From Solen grandis (Eukaryota > Mollusca > Bivalvia > Adapedonta > Solenidae), in contig CM037785.1 in NCBI GenBank assembly GCA_021229015.1, forward strand, positions 4,119,943 through 4,183,942: a stretch of 64,000 nt of DNA. The letters run 5' to 3'. Positions within the stretch are counted from its first letter, which is position 1. Each line of letters opens with the position of its first letter. Positions 46,944 through 58,884 of the stretch are shown one piece after another. The position numbers and the translations under genes are program-made. The notes beneath the pieces are model-generated. The model was not told where the DNA came from. It saw only the letters and a program-made list of their open reading frames with translations, and did not search any database.

Positions 46944-47078
46944 ATGAGTGAACTAGATTCAGAAAGTGTACAAATCATCAAAAATATTACGAAGGCGATG
47001 GAAACAGCAAGCGAATGTTCTGACTACTCAGACACAGATAGTGCTTTGAACGAAAATCTGAATGTATTGAAATGTTAA
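46944..47078 (+). CDS. Possible 44-residue open frame, unknown
   Basis: Starts at ATG (46944) with the context AAAAG before it and ends at TAA (47076-47078). The product would be acidic and Ser/Asp-rich (starting MSELDSESVQIIKN), with no hydrophobic segment and no recognised domain. Codon use looks less AT-biased than the surroundings. It lies between two tRNA-like SINE heads and could be a remnant of a mobile-element or first exon. There is no splice donor at its end. Very uncertain. Confidence 0.2.
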   Translation: MSELDSESVQIIKNITKAMETASECSDYSDTDSALNENLNVLKC

Positions 47079-47184
47079 TGAATTAATTTATAAATGATAA
47101 AAAATGCCAAGGCAAAATTAAATGATAAAAAAATGCAAAAGCAAAATTAAAAAAAATACAAGAAAAAATATAATGAATAAAATG

Positions 47185-47275
47185 AGACTTGAACCCCTGC
47201 CTCCATGCTTGCACTGTATGAAAAAAAAAATTAACACCTTTATATACTGAGCTATTGTGATTTCTACTTAATTAG
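47185..47275 (-). repeat. tRNA-like SINE head, minus strand
   Basis: On the minus strand, an A-box-like region ('tagctcagtatataaagg') precedes a B box GGGTTCAAG near 47190, but with a long A/T insertion between them. Consistent with an old SINE. Confidence 0.4.
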
Positions 47276-49540
47276 AGTTTTTTATAGGAATATGCTATGA
47301 CATTTGAGGTTTACTTCTCCCGGTTATACCGAATGATTCTGTAGCCGCCGATTTGATTGGCTTATACAAAGGTCAATCTGTGACGACCCTCTATACGATG
47401 TTATCAGATCGACTTAGCATACTGAATCTGATTTCAATGAGATTGATCTATTTATAGATTGAAGTAATTATGCAAATATTCTGCACAGGTCAGAGGCTAC
47501 GAACTCATTTCAGATAGTACAGATAGTAGATATACAGGTTTTGGTTATTTATTTAATGTAAGAAATAACCCTTGGAGATATCTGAGGTCGATAGATTGAT
47601 GTGATTATAAGTATATTACAATGATTTGTTTTGGACTTCACATGGGTTATTGTATCTGCCTAAAATGACCGAATGCTGCACATTTACTATCAATTTATTT
47701 GCGAGCCACCTTTGCATCGAAACAAACTATATTTGTTCTCTTGATAAAGTGATCATGTGATAAAAACAGTTACATCATTCGATTGCAATTACATCAGCAT
47801 AGAAAAAATGTCCTATAATGTTTTCATGTCACAGGCGATTTTTGTAGCCTGTAGGTATTTATTTTTGACACAGCAATGATTTTTCAGCATTTTTGCTTAA
47901 CTGTAGCATACTTATGTTGTAGAGATATATACAATGGTTTGATCATATTTACACTATTGAGAGGTTATTCGGTTTTAAATCTAGGAGAACCTGGGTTGAC
48001 GTCTTACACAACTAAAAACTATAAAACCAGAGTTACAAAACTTAAGAGGAATGTTCATTTTATATGCAATGTTGGAAATTATGATTTTGATGGTTGTTTG
48101 CATAATATGTGCTTGAAAAACTTAAAAATAGCTGTATGACACTTTATTAGCCAGGGTCACAAAACAGAACATTTCCTAGCATATGAAGTAAGTGAGTTAC
48201 ACACTTGAGGTTTGGGTTGTTGTTTTCCCAATATATGCAGAGTTGTGGTCCTTGAATACTTGTTTCCTATCCTACCAAATCTGTATGAGTCAGAGTCACA
48301 AGCCTTGTAAAGGATTGACACATAGTGAAGACACCTCGAGCTTTTTCTCCTCTGTCTCGTCTATTATATGCAGGCTTCTTGCCCTTGAATTATTTTTAAT
48401 TAGGTTTTCAACGAAAATCCTGGTTATAAGAATGGGGTAAGTTGTTGGGTGGGTCAGAGAGTGCAGGTTTCAAACAGGTTGTTTCCATGTAATACCATAG
48501 TGACACAGTTTTCATACTCAATAGGTAGATACCTTATTGCTGAGGATGATGGGATTGAATTTCAGGATGATAGGGTAAAGCTCAAGGTCAATGTTACTAA
48601 AAATAGATTTAACGTTTCCGTCAATAACTTCTTTTACAAGTAAGGTATGATGATCTGATTTAGAAAACACATTATGGGAAGAGGAAGATTGGGATTGATT
48701 TTTAAGTCACTAGAGTCAAGGTCGCTGTTACTTAAATAATTTTGCTTACAGGGGTTGACACTTGAAAACCTTTTTTTGCATTCTGCCATGTTTCTTGTTT
48801 TATTTAAAATAATAGCTGTGTTGCAAATATTTTCAAATCACAAACTCTTACAGGAATATTCTCCAGTATGGAAGTAACATGCACATAACAAGTTTTTTGT
48901 TTTACCCAATACTGAGAGCTTTGAATTACTTAAAATGTATGGCTGTGTTGCATATATTTTCAAAATTTAATGAGTAATATAGCCCCTTCTTTAGGTACAT
49001 TTCAGGCTAAAAATAGGGCCAAACTTTTTTTCATGGAATTTTCCTTTTTCAGTGAGGGATATCAGTTCAATGAGTTTGCATGTTTTATTATATATTTATG
49101 ATGGTTATCAAGCATAGATAAGGAATTCAAGTACTGGCCACAGGGAAATCTTGAACATGATTTACAGTGATAATAAAAAGCCACAAACAATTTGTTTGTG
49201 CAGTGTTTTTTTATATATAGTCTTCTTCCTTAAACTTATAAAAGAAACAACTGCTATTCTGTTTGTACACTTAAGAGAGTGATACAGATCAGATTAGATG
49301 TGAGATTTGTCTTGAAATTAATCAGTACGGATAATTTGAAGTAAATCAGCATACCATAATGTCATAGTCTACCATGGTCGACAGATAGCAATGGCTGTGT
49401 TATTATAGGTCTTATCATATGCATACCTTAGGTGACCTTTGACTAAACCATTGTCTCAATATTACAATGTTAACTTGTAGCATCTTAGAGCATGGGATTT
49501 CATGTTCATGAATAATTGATGTTATACTTTGCATTTGTTT
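47276..49540. other. Non-coding stretch upstream of the TMEM45-like exon
   Basis: Probably intron or 5' flank of the TMEM45-like gene. 48190-48780 contains 'ctcaaggtcaatgttact' (48580) and 'gtcaaggtcgctgttact' (48717) with similar surroundings, so it is a diverged two-unit repeat. No other coding exon could be recognised. Confidence 0.4.
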
Positions 49541-49543
49541 CAG
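49541..49543 (+). other. Predicted 3' splice acceptor before the TMEM45-like coding exon
   Basis: A pyrimidine-rich stretch 'gcatttgtttcag' ends at 49543, 80 bp upstream of the start codon. It implies that at least one 5' UTR exon lies upstream and that the whole coding region is in one exon. Confidence 0.5.
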
Positions 49544-49623
49544 GCTGCTGAGTGAATCAGACCAGACTTAGCCAGTGGCTACTTTTACCTTCAAAACTGA
49601 AGTATCTCTAGCCTGCCGTTACC

Positions 49624-50505
49624 ATGGGAACGTTTGGCGGGCATGCCCTTCCAGGATCCTTCTTTGTCATTTTTGGGATCTGGTGGACAATACAGATTTT
49701 CAACCGATATCTCTTGTCACAGAAAAGGAACACAAAATTCACATCTACCGCAATCTATAAATGCGGCTGTTTATGTGGACGACTAAAGGACTGGCCTGTT
49801 GAAGCTTACCTGAAGATAATTTTTGTAGGGATTGGATTTTCTGGAGAGATATATACCGGTTTCTCAAATGGGCATTTTGTGCATATTGGAAATGGTCAGC
49901 ATGCAACAATGTTTTTCTTCTTCGGTTTGACAGGTGTGGTAGATGTGTTGTTATATCACAAAGTGCCTCTACCTCCAGACATGGACTACATATCTCTAGT
50001 CATGGCCATCATGTGTGAATTTCTTCTTTTTAAGTTCCATCTTCATGGACGCACCGATCTGGATGTTCTTCTGCATACATTATTGATTTATGCCATAGCT
50101 GGGTCTATAATAGCTATCGTGCTTGAAATGAAATATCGTAACAATATCCTGTGTGCGTTATCCCGTCCCTTCTTCACATTACTACAAGGGACCTGGTTCT
50201 GGCAGGTTGGCTGGATACTTTATCCACCATTTGAAAATTCGTTTAGATGGGATGAAGAGGACCATCACCAAATGATGATAGCCACAATGATGTTCACCTG
50301 GCACGCTGTCGTCGACTTGCTGATCATTTTAGGCATTGGTGGCTTGATCACATTCCTTCACCGAAAATTTGGGACGTACACTGAGAAGAACGATATGGCG
50401 ATGAAGAGATTGATTAGTCCAGGTTTAAATGGGGATCACCATGTGGTTAGGTTGGCTGAGGACAGTGAAAGTGATATAGAGTTTGAAAAGAGCCTTGACA
50501 CGTAG
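49624..50505 (+). CDS. TMEM45-family (DUF716) multi-pass membrane protein
   Basis: A 293-residue protein of about the length usual for TMEM45A/B-like proteins; the molecular function of the family is not well established. The start is in a strong context (ACCATGG), and the N terminus MGTFGGHALPGSFF with WW at 20-21 is typical of the family. Hydrophobic segments are near 9-27, 62-80, 94-112, 122-139, 148-168, 181-199 and 217-246, so about seven spans. Conserved-looking polar residues lie in or near them: H7, E75, H93, E132, H139 and H141 (FHLHGRTD), H151, H214-H215 and H227, which could form an intramembrane metal or substrate site (inference). The tail after 250 is hydrophilic with an acidic SESDIEFE stretch. 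It is unbroken in one exon. Paralogue identity (45A, 45B or a lineage-specific copy) is not resolved, so no symbol is given. Confidence 0.9.
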   Translation: MGTFGGHALPGSFFVIFGIWWTIQIFNRYLLSQKRNTKFTSTAIYKCGCLCGRLKDWPVEAYLKIIFVGIGFSGEIYTGFSNGHFVHIGNGQHATMFFFFGLTGVVDVLLYHKVPLPPDMDYISLVMAIMCEFLLFKFHLHGRTDLDVLLHTLLIYAIAGSIIAIVLEMKYRNNILCALSRPFFTLLQGTWFWQVGWILYPPFENSFRWDEEDHHQMMIATMMFTWHAVVDLLIILGIGGLITFLHRKFGTYTEKNDMAMKRLISPGLNGDHHVVRLAEDSESDIEFEKSLDT

Positions 50506-50530
50506 CTAAATATAGGCATTTGCTGAGAAC

Positions 50531-50556
50531 GTGTGTGTGTGTGTGTGTGTGTGTGT
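50531..50556. repeat. (GT)n microsatellite in the 3' UTR
   Basis: Thirteen GT dinucleotides start 26 bp after the TMEM45-like stop codon. Confidence 0.95.
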
Positions 50557-50652
50557 TTTTTAAGGCCTGTTCTTTGTAAATGACATCAATGAGTGTCTTG
50601 TCAAAGTGCTTCAAATAGGATCGTTTTTTGAATTGGAGTCCATTCTATTTCT

Positions 50653-50678
50653 AATAAAACATCTACAATTTTAATAAA
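50653..50678 (+). promoter_or_regulatory. Candidate polyadenylation signals
   Basis: AATAAA occurs at 50653-50658 and 50673-50678, about 150-170 bp after the stop codon of the TMEM45-like gene, with a further AATAAA at 50792-50797. In AT-rich DNA such hexamers are common, so the assignment is positional only. Confidence 0.4.
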
Positions 50679-50797
50679 CAAATAGATAAATAATAATCTT
50701 TATGAAACATGTATTCATAAATGACCAGAAAAAGAAAATGTCCAACAAAGGTACTTAATTTTTTTGTTATTTGTAAAAGTCCAATTAAGATAATAAA

Positions 50798-51462
50798 GTA
50801 TATATTTATTTCATTTTTCATGGTTTTGAAAAAGAATGGGTGTAATCAATCCTGAATCAACAGGTGCTACTTTTATTTTGTAAGGTTTAACTGAAGAGCT
50901 TTTTTCCATTAAATTCACAATCATGAGTGTATGTAGGTTCCGGTTGATATCAACAACAAAGAAGCAGCTACAACTTTGTCATCATATTACATCTAAGGCA
51001 CCAATCTTATTACATTATGTCATAAAGTAACAAACGCAGGAAATATGATTTTCCATTCTGGTACAGATCAATCTAAGCTTCAGGTATACTGTATTAGGTT
51101 ATATAAAGCAATTTCCTTTATGTAATGGCTAGACCATCTACTTGATGAAAATTTATGATCAGTTATTAATATACAAAATTTATTTGGATATAAAAAGAAG
51201 AAAAAAAAGGATTTCAGTACATTGTCTACTGTTCTCAGATGATTTCTAACTCCAGGTTTTATAACCAAGGACTGACTAAGTTTTCTGTCGCTATTAGACA
51301 CGGTATTGATTAGGTCTTGAATATCCCAGATTGTCAGTCTGTATAAGCCATAATTGTTTTGATGAGCAAAATAAATATGATAGATATGAGAAGGGTGCAT
51401 TATATACTGCTCAAAATTTATTAATGATCACATACTGAGAACCCTTAGTGCTTTTGTATTTT
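50798..51462. other. Non-coding stretch
   Basis: No gene or clear repeat. The 106-codon minus frame at 51080-51400 has no recognised domain. Confidence 0.4.
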
Positions 51463-52325
51463 TAGCTTGACTATTCGAAGATTGCAGTCACCCTTGTGTC
51501 TGCATTGGCGTTGCAGCTTTTGGTTACAGTTTTGCATGCAAGTTACAATCAACCTAATATTTCAGCCTTATATCTCAATAACCATTCGTGGTATTGAGTT
51601 GAAAGTTAATGAATATGTTCTGGGGCATCAGGCAACCAAGGTAGATAAATCTTGACTGTATTTAATACAAATTATGGCCCCTTTCTAACTTAGAAATTTT
51701 GGTTAGTGTTTTGCATGCAATAGAAAATTTGCTTAAAGTTTTGCATCCAAGCTACTATCAACCTTATATCTTAGCCTTTTTCATGGTATTGAGTTGAAAG
51801 TCTATGAAGATGTTCTGGGGCATCAGAAAACCAAGGTAGATAACTCTTGACTGGAATTAATACAAATTATGGCTGCTTTTTAATTTAGAAATTTTGGTTA
51901 GGGTTTTGCATGCAATAGAAAATTTGGTTAAAGTTTTGCATGCAAGCTACTATCAACCTTCTATCTTAGCCTTATATCTCAATAACCATTCATGGTATTG
52001 AGTTGAAAGTTTTTGAATATCTTCTGGGGCATTAGGCAACCAAGGTAGATAAATATTATAAACTATATTTTGGTTAAAGTTTGCATGCAAGGTACTTTCA
52101 TGCTTATATCTCAGTATCCAGGTATAGGATTGATTTGAAATATCTTTAGAGGTATCATACTATCAAAGTAAATAACTCTTGATTGAATATATTACAAATT
52201 ATGACCCCTTTTTAACTTTTAGACAATTATTATATACAGGGTATGTGAAGGGCAAGAATTGAACTAGATTCCATTTGATTTACCAACAAGCATTTTGAAT
52301 AGTCGAGCGTGCTGTCCGCTCACAG
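51463..52325. repeat. Element with GACTATTC inverted ends and ~200-bp internal repeats
   Basis: Starts 'AGCTTGACTATTCGAAGA' (51464) and ends 'TTTGAATAGTCGAGCG' (52293-52308), an inverted pair. Internally 'ttctggggcat' recurs near 51618, 51810 and 52022 with similar text around it ('gttttgcatgcaa', 'attgagttgaaagt', 'accaaggtagataa'), giving imperfect ~200-bp tandem units. No coding capacity. I recall similar GACTATTCGA-bounded repeats as common in bivalve sequences. Confidence 0.65.
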
Positions 52326-54531
52326 CTGTTTTTTTTTATTATTATTTCCTTATTGATTTATCCACCAGCTTGATTTATTGATACACATACTTTTGTATTT
52401 ATTTATATATTCCTGGAATAGATTTGGTTATCAAAATTTTTGCTAAATTAACATTTTAACCAGTATACCCCATAAAAATATAAGTGATTTTTTACTCAGT
52501 GAGCAGTTTGCATGTGTTTTTAAGAACTCTTCTTCTCCTTTATTCTATAGCTTACCTGTCACCTATTTGAATAATAAGAGAAGATTACTGCTGGTGAAAA
52601 AATGCTATATATACTGCCCCAGAATTCATTTTAATTTTATGGCAATATGCCAAATATTGCTGCTGTAAATCAAAGAATTAGCCCATATAATGTCTCTAGA
52701 ATCACAATATATTAAATGATTGTAGGATATAATTTTGCCTCTCCTTCTCAAAAATTTCCTGGAAGATTGACTCAAAGATTCCTGGAATCTATCAAGCTCT
52801 ATCACATGGTCAAAATGAGTTCTTTTGCACTCAAAATATAATATGAAATACAAGTGATGCTTATATTTTCTTTGCTGATCATATGCACGCAGGTTCTTAG
52901 ATTTTTAGATCACATGTATTAATAAATATGTTAAATAGGCAGCTTTCCAAACTTGACAGAAACACCCGAATATTTGAGATAAATTGACTTATCTGTTATA
53001 TTGCATCTTGAATGGTATATATATATTAATAGTCATGTATATCTAATTTAACAAAACACCAAAGTATCAATATTTCATGTCCTAGACACAAAGCCTTTGA
53101 ACGCATCAGTCAAGCTCATATTTGCTACATTTTTCCTGCATTGCATTTATCTTATTGCCTCCATATCTCACCTTGTTGCCTTGTCAATGCAAATCTGTGG
53201 CTTATTATATAGAAGGGCCATTTTTCATAACCCATATTTTGTTAATATCTTACCTGTATTAATTTTTTTAGAGCCCGTTTTTTCATGCTGCCCCATGTTG
53301 AATGTGTTTGATTATTTTATTTAACTCTGTATGTTAACTATGCCACTTTCATTTCACACTGCAGTATACATACCCTAGAAAAAATCTGGGGTAATGATGG
53401 TAGCAAACAGTATTAGACAGTCCTGATTTGACTGGGAGTGCTCAGGCCTCTTCTTCTAGATGCTGGGGAAGGAACCTTAATACTGTAAATTAGGGGGAGA
53501 TGTAGCATTTCCTGTATTTTTTGGGAAAGAAAAATCCTAGTGTAAGTTGCAAATTTGGGGAAAACTGGAAGAATGTAAGAGAGATTCTCAAAATAAGGAC
53601 TTTGTTGCAAAACTAAGTTAACCACATATAAATAAAGAAGGAGGTTACAATAATTTTGCACCAAGCCTTCAAAAAGGGAAATTAATTTCTATGAAAGACC
53701 CTTGATAAAGAAGGGGGAAAACTTGGTCATTACCAGTGGGCTGGTCTGGTATTCTACTAATTGCATAGGTCATAATGTTAAATGCTTTGTGTATCACATG
53801 ACGAGGGCATAATTATCACCACACCACCATATAACCATAGATCATTTTATCATTGGTGTAGGTGACATTGTATTTATTGATAATTGAATGATAATTGAAT
53901 GCATGTAATCATAAATATATTTATAATCTCATTATAAAAAAAAATACTACAAATAATTATGGTGATTAATTTGTTGTTTACACTATCACATATATATGCC
54001 ATATCAACAAAAAGGAATCTGATTAGCCTGCAAGTATCTTGACTATGAATCGAGCTGTGTATAGCTTACCTTACCTGTGACTTTTTTTATCTCATATAGT
54101 AAGTAAAATTATCAATGCTCTTGTATTAAAATCTCCTTGGAATCAGCCATGCAAAACCTGCTTTACACGGGTTATGCATGGCCAACCAAAGCCCATATAA
54201 TTTGATAATATTGAGTTTCCTCATTTCACGTAGGTCTCTCTTTAATCACACCCACACAGTAGGTTTTTCAACAGGTTGTTAATGTAAGACATGTAGGGTA
54301 AAAAGATAGTGTTTTGAATGTGAGATGATTAAGTAAAGCTTTATTAAGTTTTTCAATTAATTCAACCAAATGTAAGCTTAATATGAATGCATTACTAATG
54401 CCTTAAATGTTACACATATATACAACCACGTTCATCTGTTCTTTATATGTATATCTATATTTTTCATCTATGTCATTAAATACCAGTTAAAAAACACATG
54501 TCTAGATATTTCATCAGAACTTTAACCCTTT
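52326..54531. other. Non-coding stretch
   Basis: No supportable gene across about 2.2 kb; short frames at 52626-52853, 53097-53324 and 53413-53664 have no recognised domain. Confidence 0.4.
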
Positions 54532-54761
54532 CCCTCATATAGACTCATTTTGACGCACTGAATAGGTACCACATAAAGCCTGATCTGCAGAAAACCAGTT
54601 AAAACTTACCAGATTTAATTATAAAGTTCTCATTTCCAGACCACTGAGGAGCAGCGAACAGCATAAATCCAGATCAGCCTGCGAGTTACTCGCAGGCTGA
54701 TCTGGATTTATGCTGTTCGCATAGGTCTTTTCATGGTTTCCTCTATGAGGGAAAGGGTAAA
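54532..54761 (-). mobile_element. TTAA hairpin MITE, copy 10, with paired arm change
   Basis: Left TTAA at 54532-54535; right flank decayed to TAAA. In the hairpin (about 54654-54721) both arms differ from other copies at the same paired position: ATAAATCC on the left and GGATTTAT on the right, in place of ATAAAACC and GGTTTTAT. The stem therefore stays fully paired. Confidence 0.88.
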
Positions 54762-55932
54762 AGTGATGTTTTTTTCTTTTGGACATGTTTTTGTAAAGTC
54801 ATTTGATTTATGTTTTGTATATTATAATATTAGACTGGTTCAATCATGTAGAATATAAGAAGTTTTAGTAATACTTACTCAGTACCTTGTGCCTTACACA
54901 TTGACACAAAGTTGCATAATGACTTATTTGTCGGATAATCAGATACAGATGAAATCCAAGTCTTATTTGTGAAAAAGTATATGTAGCAAGATACATGTAA
55001 ACCTTACTAGGGAAAAGTGCATGATGTAAAAATTGCCTAAAGTAGAATAAACAGGTCTGATGTCATTGTTCCTCTAAATGATTATTCAGATTTTTTTTCA
55101 GCCGTGTTTTTATTTTTAATCATTTTTTTATGGAATGGTAATCATTTTATTTCATCATACTTTTTGACATGATTAGATGGATGAACTGTTATACATGCAA
55201 TGTTTGTCTTCACATATTTCATCAAGAATTTCCCAATTTTTTTTTTATTGTCAAAGCACAAACTCAATTATTTTGTGGCAGGAATTTGAAAAGTTTAACA
55301 CATGATTGGGTGTGTATGCCACACTGCTGTGTCAGCAACCTGCAGAAATTCAGTCAGTAGAAGCCACTGTGTCTGTATTGATTCACTGTGTTCACAGAGA
55401 ATTTTACAGGTAAGTCTCAGGTAAATCTCATGTGATGATGCTCTGACTCTCAGATCCAGCTATATTGATCACAGTGATGCTGGTCCTAACATCGTTGGGT
55501 GGCGACATTCTTATGTGTATATCCCATGCAGATAGTGTGGTCACATGTTATAGTAACATTATTTTTATGAAGCATTTTATGATACTGGCCTCTGTAAAAT
55601 TCATGTAATAAACAGCCCGTTTCTTTGAAATCCAAGAAAATTCATGTAGCATAATTTAATCGTTTCACTTTATGAAAACTTTTGAGATGGGCCTTTTTCT
55701 CCCATAATGACATCAAGGCATAATGAAGACATTTAGACATATGTATGGCATTTAGACACAGTGAGGACATTCAGGCATAATAAAAGCATATCAGATCTGA
55801 AGGTAGTTGGTTGTAAGGATTGTTCATTGCCCACCCAGGCATCAAGCACTAATCCAACCCACCAACCATGGAGAGGGATAGGTATAAATTCTCTATCAAC
55901 GTAAAATAATCAGATATAAAGAATTGAGATAT
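54762..55932. other. Non-coding stretch
   Basis: No gene or recognised repeat. Confidence 0.4.
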
Positions 55933-56094
55933 ACTATAAAATCATTAATTTTCGTGGGACACTAATTTTTGTCAAAGTTGTCTCTTATATAGACCTTATA
56001 TTTTCCACACAGATCCAGGAATAAATGTACCCATGAAATTCACATACAGGTACATAAAGAAATTTAATGTCATTGAAAATTAATGATTTTACAG
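55933..56094. mobile_element. ~160-bp MITE with AAAATCATTAATTTTC ends
   Basis: Left 'ACTATAAAATCATTAATTTTC' shortened to AAAATCATTAATTTTC (55938-55953) is inverted as GAAAATTAATGATTTT (56075-56090). TA precedes the left end. Interior has 'cgtgggacactaattttt'. Non-coding. Short size and inverted ends fit a Tc1/mariner-like MITE, though the right TA is not preserved. Confidence 0.65.
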
Positions 56095-57480
56095 GAATAA
56101 GGATTTATTGGCATAATAAGGAAATATTTGTATAAATGAAAATACAGATTGTATCCAACTGGATTATGGGCAATTAGTAGACATTGGGCTTGCAATTGTA
56201 GACTGATCCCTTGCTGTATACATGTACATTGTACTTTTAACTAGACTATATAGCATTCACATAAATAGTGTGTTGTTTTTAAGACATATAAAGTTTGTAT
56301 GTGTTGACCTATCAAAGTTCAGTCTATTTTTTTGTAACAATTTAAAATACCATGCATATTTTAATCGTTATTTAAGATTATATTTCAGATTTTTATTTAT
56401 TATTGTTAATGTTGTGAAGTTTATTTGAGAATATGTCCAGACCATAAAACAGCTATGTTTGTGTTGGATCGTGATTTTTATACACTGTTTATTTGTAGAT
56501 CATCATTATGTGTAAATCGTTATTAAATTTCTTTAGTAAAACCAATAGTAGAATAAAACCATTTATCATTTCTTAATGTTGTAATCTAGCTTCTACAGTT
56601 AATTTTTTTTGCATCTTCTGCAGGGGTGAAGGTATCTGAATTAAGATGCTTTGTGCAGGCTGTTCAGTTAATCCCTAAAACCATTTTTTGTTTTCTTATT
56701 ATATGACTGTCCATGTGTTGCTTCCATCATCGGGTGATATACGTGCATGTGCATATAAGCCCATCCGTCTGATACATCATGTAGTGACATCATATTATGG
56801 ACATGCAAATGTTTTGAAAGTGATTTTCTTCATACTACTAGTCCCATCACATTGTCTTGTTTTGATAGATGTATACTTGTTTTGAGTGTCAAAAAAATGT
56901 GTTCCTGCAGTGAGTTTTAGGGTGTTTTTGTTAAGCTCATTTGAGTGTTAAGAGTGCTTTTTTTTTCTTTTTAACTGTTGTCAGAGATAATTTATTTCAG
57001 ATTTTTTAAAGAGATTTGGCATTTATATCATTACCACAAAAGGTTTATATATCTATATATATAAAAGAATATAAAAGGAATCATATTGATTACCGGTAAC
57101 ATTATTAGTACATGTCCATCAGTTTGTATATATTTTCTTGAATTTTTAGTTGGTTTTAGCAATTAAGGGTCCACGTATGTAGAGTTAAAAAGGGTGAAAA
57201 ATGGTAGTATTTTTGTTAGACAGTTGTATTTTACTCTCACATTCACGGGTGGATGAATCTTGCCAATTCTAATACATGTATAATAATTATGCATTTTACC
57301 TAGACTATAGTGTTAATGGTATACAATTAAAATAGGGCTATGGTTGCTTTGTATTACAAAAATTTACTAAATGAAAACTCTAAAAGTTGCAAATAAAGTT
57401 ATTTTTATTTAAAAAAATAATGAAAAATAATGCAAGTGTTGATGGTTGTGTTATTATCTGAGGTATCAGGCACTATATCA
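56095..57480. other. Non-coding stretch
   Basis: AT-rich, with short frames at 56222-56428 and 56688-56885 that have no recognised domain. Confidence 0.4.
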
Positions 57481-57722
57481 TTAACCCTTTCCCTCATAAA
57501 GACTCATTTTGACGCCCTCAATAGGTACCACATAAAGCCTGATCTGCAGAAAACCACAGTTAAACGTTACCAAATTTAATTGTAAAATCCTCATTACCAG
57601 ACCACTGAGGAGCAGCGAACAGCATAAAACCTGATCAGCCTGCGAGTTACTCGCAGGCTGATCTGGTTTTATGCTGTTCGCATAGGTCTTTTCATGGTTT
57701 CCTCTATGAGGGAAAGGGTTAA
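57481..57722 (-). mobile_element. TTAA hairpin MITE, copy 11
   Basis: TTAA at 57481-57484 and 57719-57722. Left terminal repeat complete; 'CATAAAGAC' for 'CATATAGAC' just inside. Hairpin with the common single mispair (CTGATC against GATCTG). Confidence 0.92.
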
Positions 57723-57889
57723 AAGTCTGGAACTGAGTTTTCTCTCAACTATAATCTGATATATAAATGCATGTAAAATATAGGAATGAGCTGGTACAGT
57801 TATGTTGGCCTAAATTGTCAGATCAATAATTTATGAATGGGATCACAGATTCAGTTTATTTTATGTACACATGTTCATCTTAAAAAAAT

Positions 57890-58330
57890 AAAAGCCAAGT
57901 GCAACTGGACAAAGTCATAAATTTTATACACAGTTATGGCCCCTCTCTGACTTTACCCTCAAAATAACATATCTGATTGATAACTCAATAAGTGGATTAA
58001 GCTAATTTTGGTACTCAGGAATATCTCAATAAAAGGATCGTCAAATTTGATTTTGGGAAAAATTCATTACCTGGTAATTTATGGCACAGTAATGGCCCCT
58101 TTTCATCTCAGAAATTGCTAAAAATACCTTTTCTGATCAATTATTTAGTACAGGCTCGACAGGTTTAGATAATTTTTTCATACCCATGTTATCTAAATAA
58201 AGTGAAGTTTACTTTGGGCAAAATCTGTAAATTTTTGACACATAAATGGCCCCTTTTCATCTTATATTTTGCTTAGGATATCTTGTTTGATCAATAGGCT
58301 TCATATTCTGTGTCTAAGCAATATTTTGGG
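57890..58330 (+). repeat. ~150-bp imperfect tandem repeat
   Basis: 'atggcccct' or 'atggccccttttcatct' recurs at 57946, 58092 and 58246, with 'gatcaatt', 'tatctcaataaa/tatctaaataaa' between. Three diverged units. It resembles the internal units of the 51463-52325 element ('aattatggcccctttctaac'). Confidence 0.6.
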
Positions 58331-58435
58331 CCATTAATCACCTTCTGTGATTTTTCTAGATGTGATTATTCTGCCAGGTATAAAATATTTGAAATTACTG
58401 AATAGATGTAGATGGGAACTTACGAAGATCATTTC

Positions 58436-58674
58436 TTAACCCTTTCCCTCATATAGACTCATTTTGACACACTTAATAGATACCACATAAAGTCTGATCT
58501 GCAGAAAGCCACACTTAAACCTTACCAAATTTAATTACAAACTTATTTCCAGACCACTGAGGAGCAGCGAACAGCATAAAACCTGATCAGCCTGTGAGTT
58601 ACTTGCAGGCTGATCTGGTTTTATGTTGTTTGCATAGGTCTTTTCATGGTGTCCTCTATGAGGGAAAGGGTTAA
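58436..58674 (-). mobile_element. TTAA hairpin MITE, copy 12, CpG-decayed
   Basis: TTAA at 58436-58439 and 58671-58674. CpGs in the hairpin have changed to TG or CA: 'cctgtgagttacttgcagg', 'gttgtttgc'. The oldest-looking of the full-length copies. Confidence 0.9.
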
Positions 58675-58809
58675 ACAGTGAAGATCAGGGATGCTGTTAT
58701 CTTGTTTTACTATTTTAGTAATTTGCAGAACTATTCATGGATACTAATGAATGCATATTACGTTTCTCTTCATCTGTCTGACATGGTAATTTTACTTCAT
58801 GAATTTTAG

Positions 58810-58884
58810 GATATTGATTCGATGTGTAGAAACCAACCAGAATGGTGCTCAAAAATTGAGTACTATAACGTAAAATCTGAATCT
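58810..58884 (+). CDS. Speculative internal exon, 25 codons
   Basis: 75 nt between an acceptor (ATTTTAG, ending 58809) and a strong donor (GTAAGT at 58885-58890). Open from the first base, giving DIDSMCRNQPEWCSKI and nine more residues. A second frame is also open for 20 codons and then stops. No neighbouring exon was found, and such patterns arise by chance, so this is only a pointer. Confidence 0.12.
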
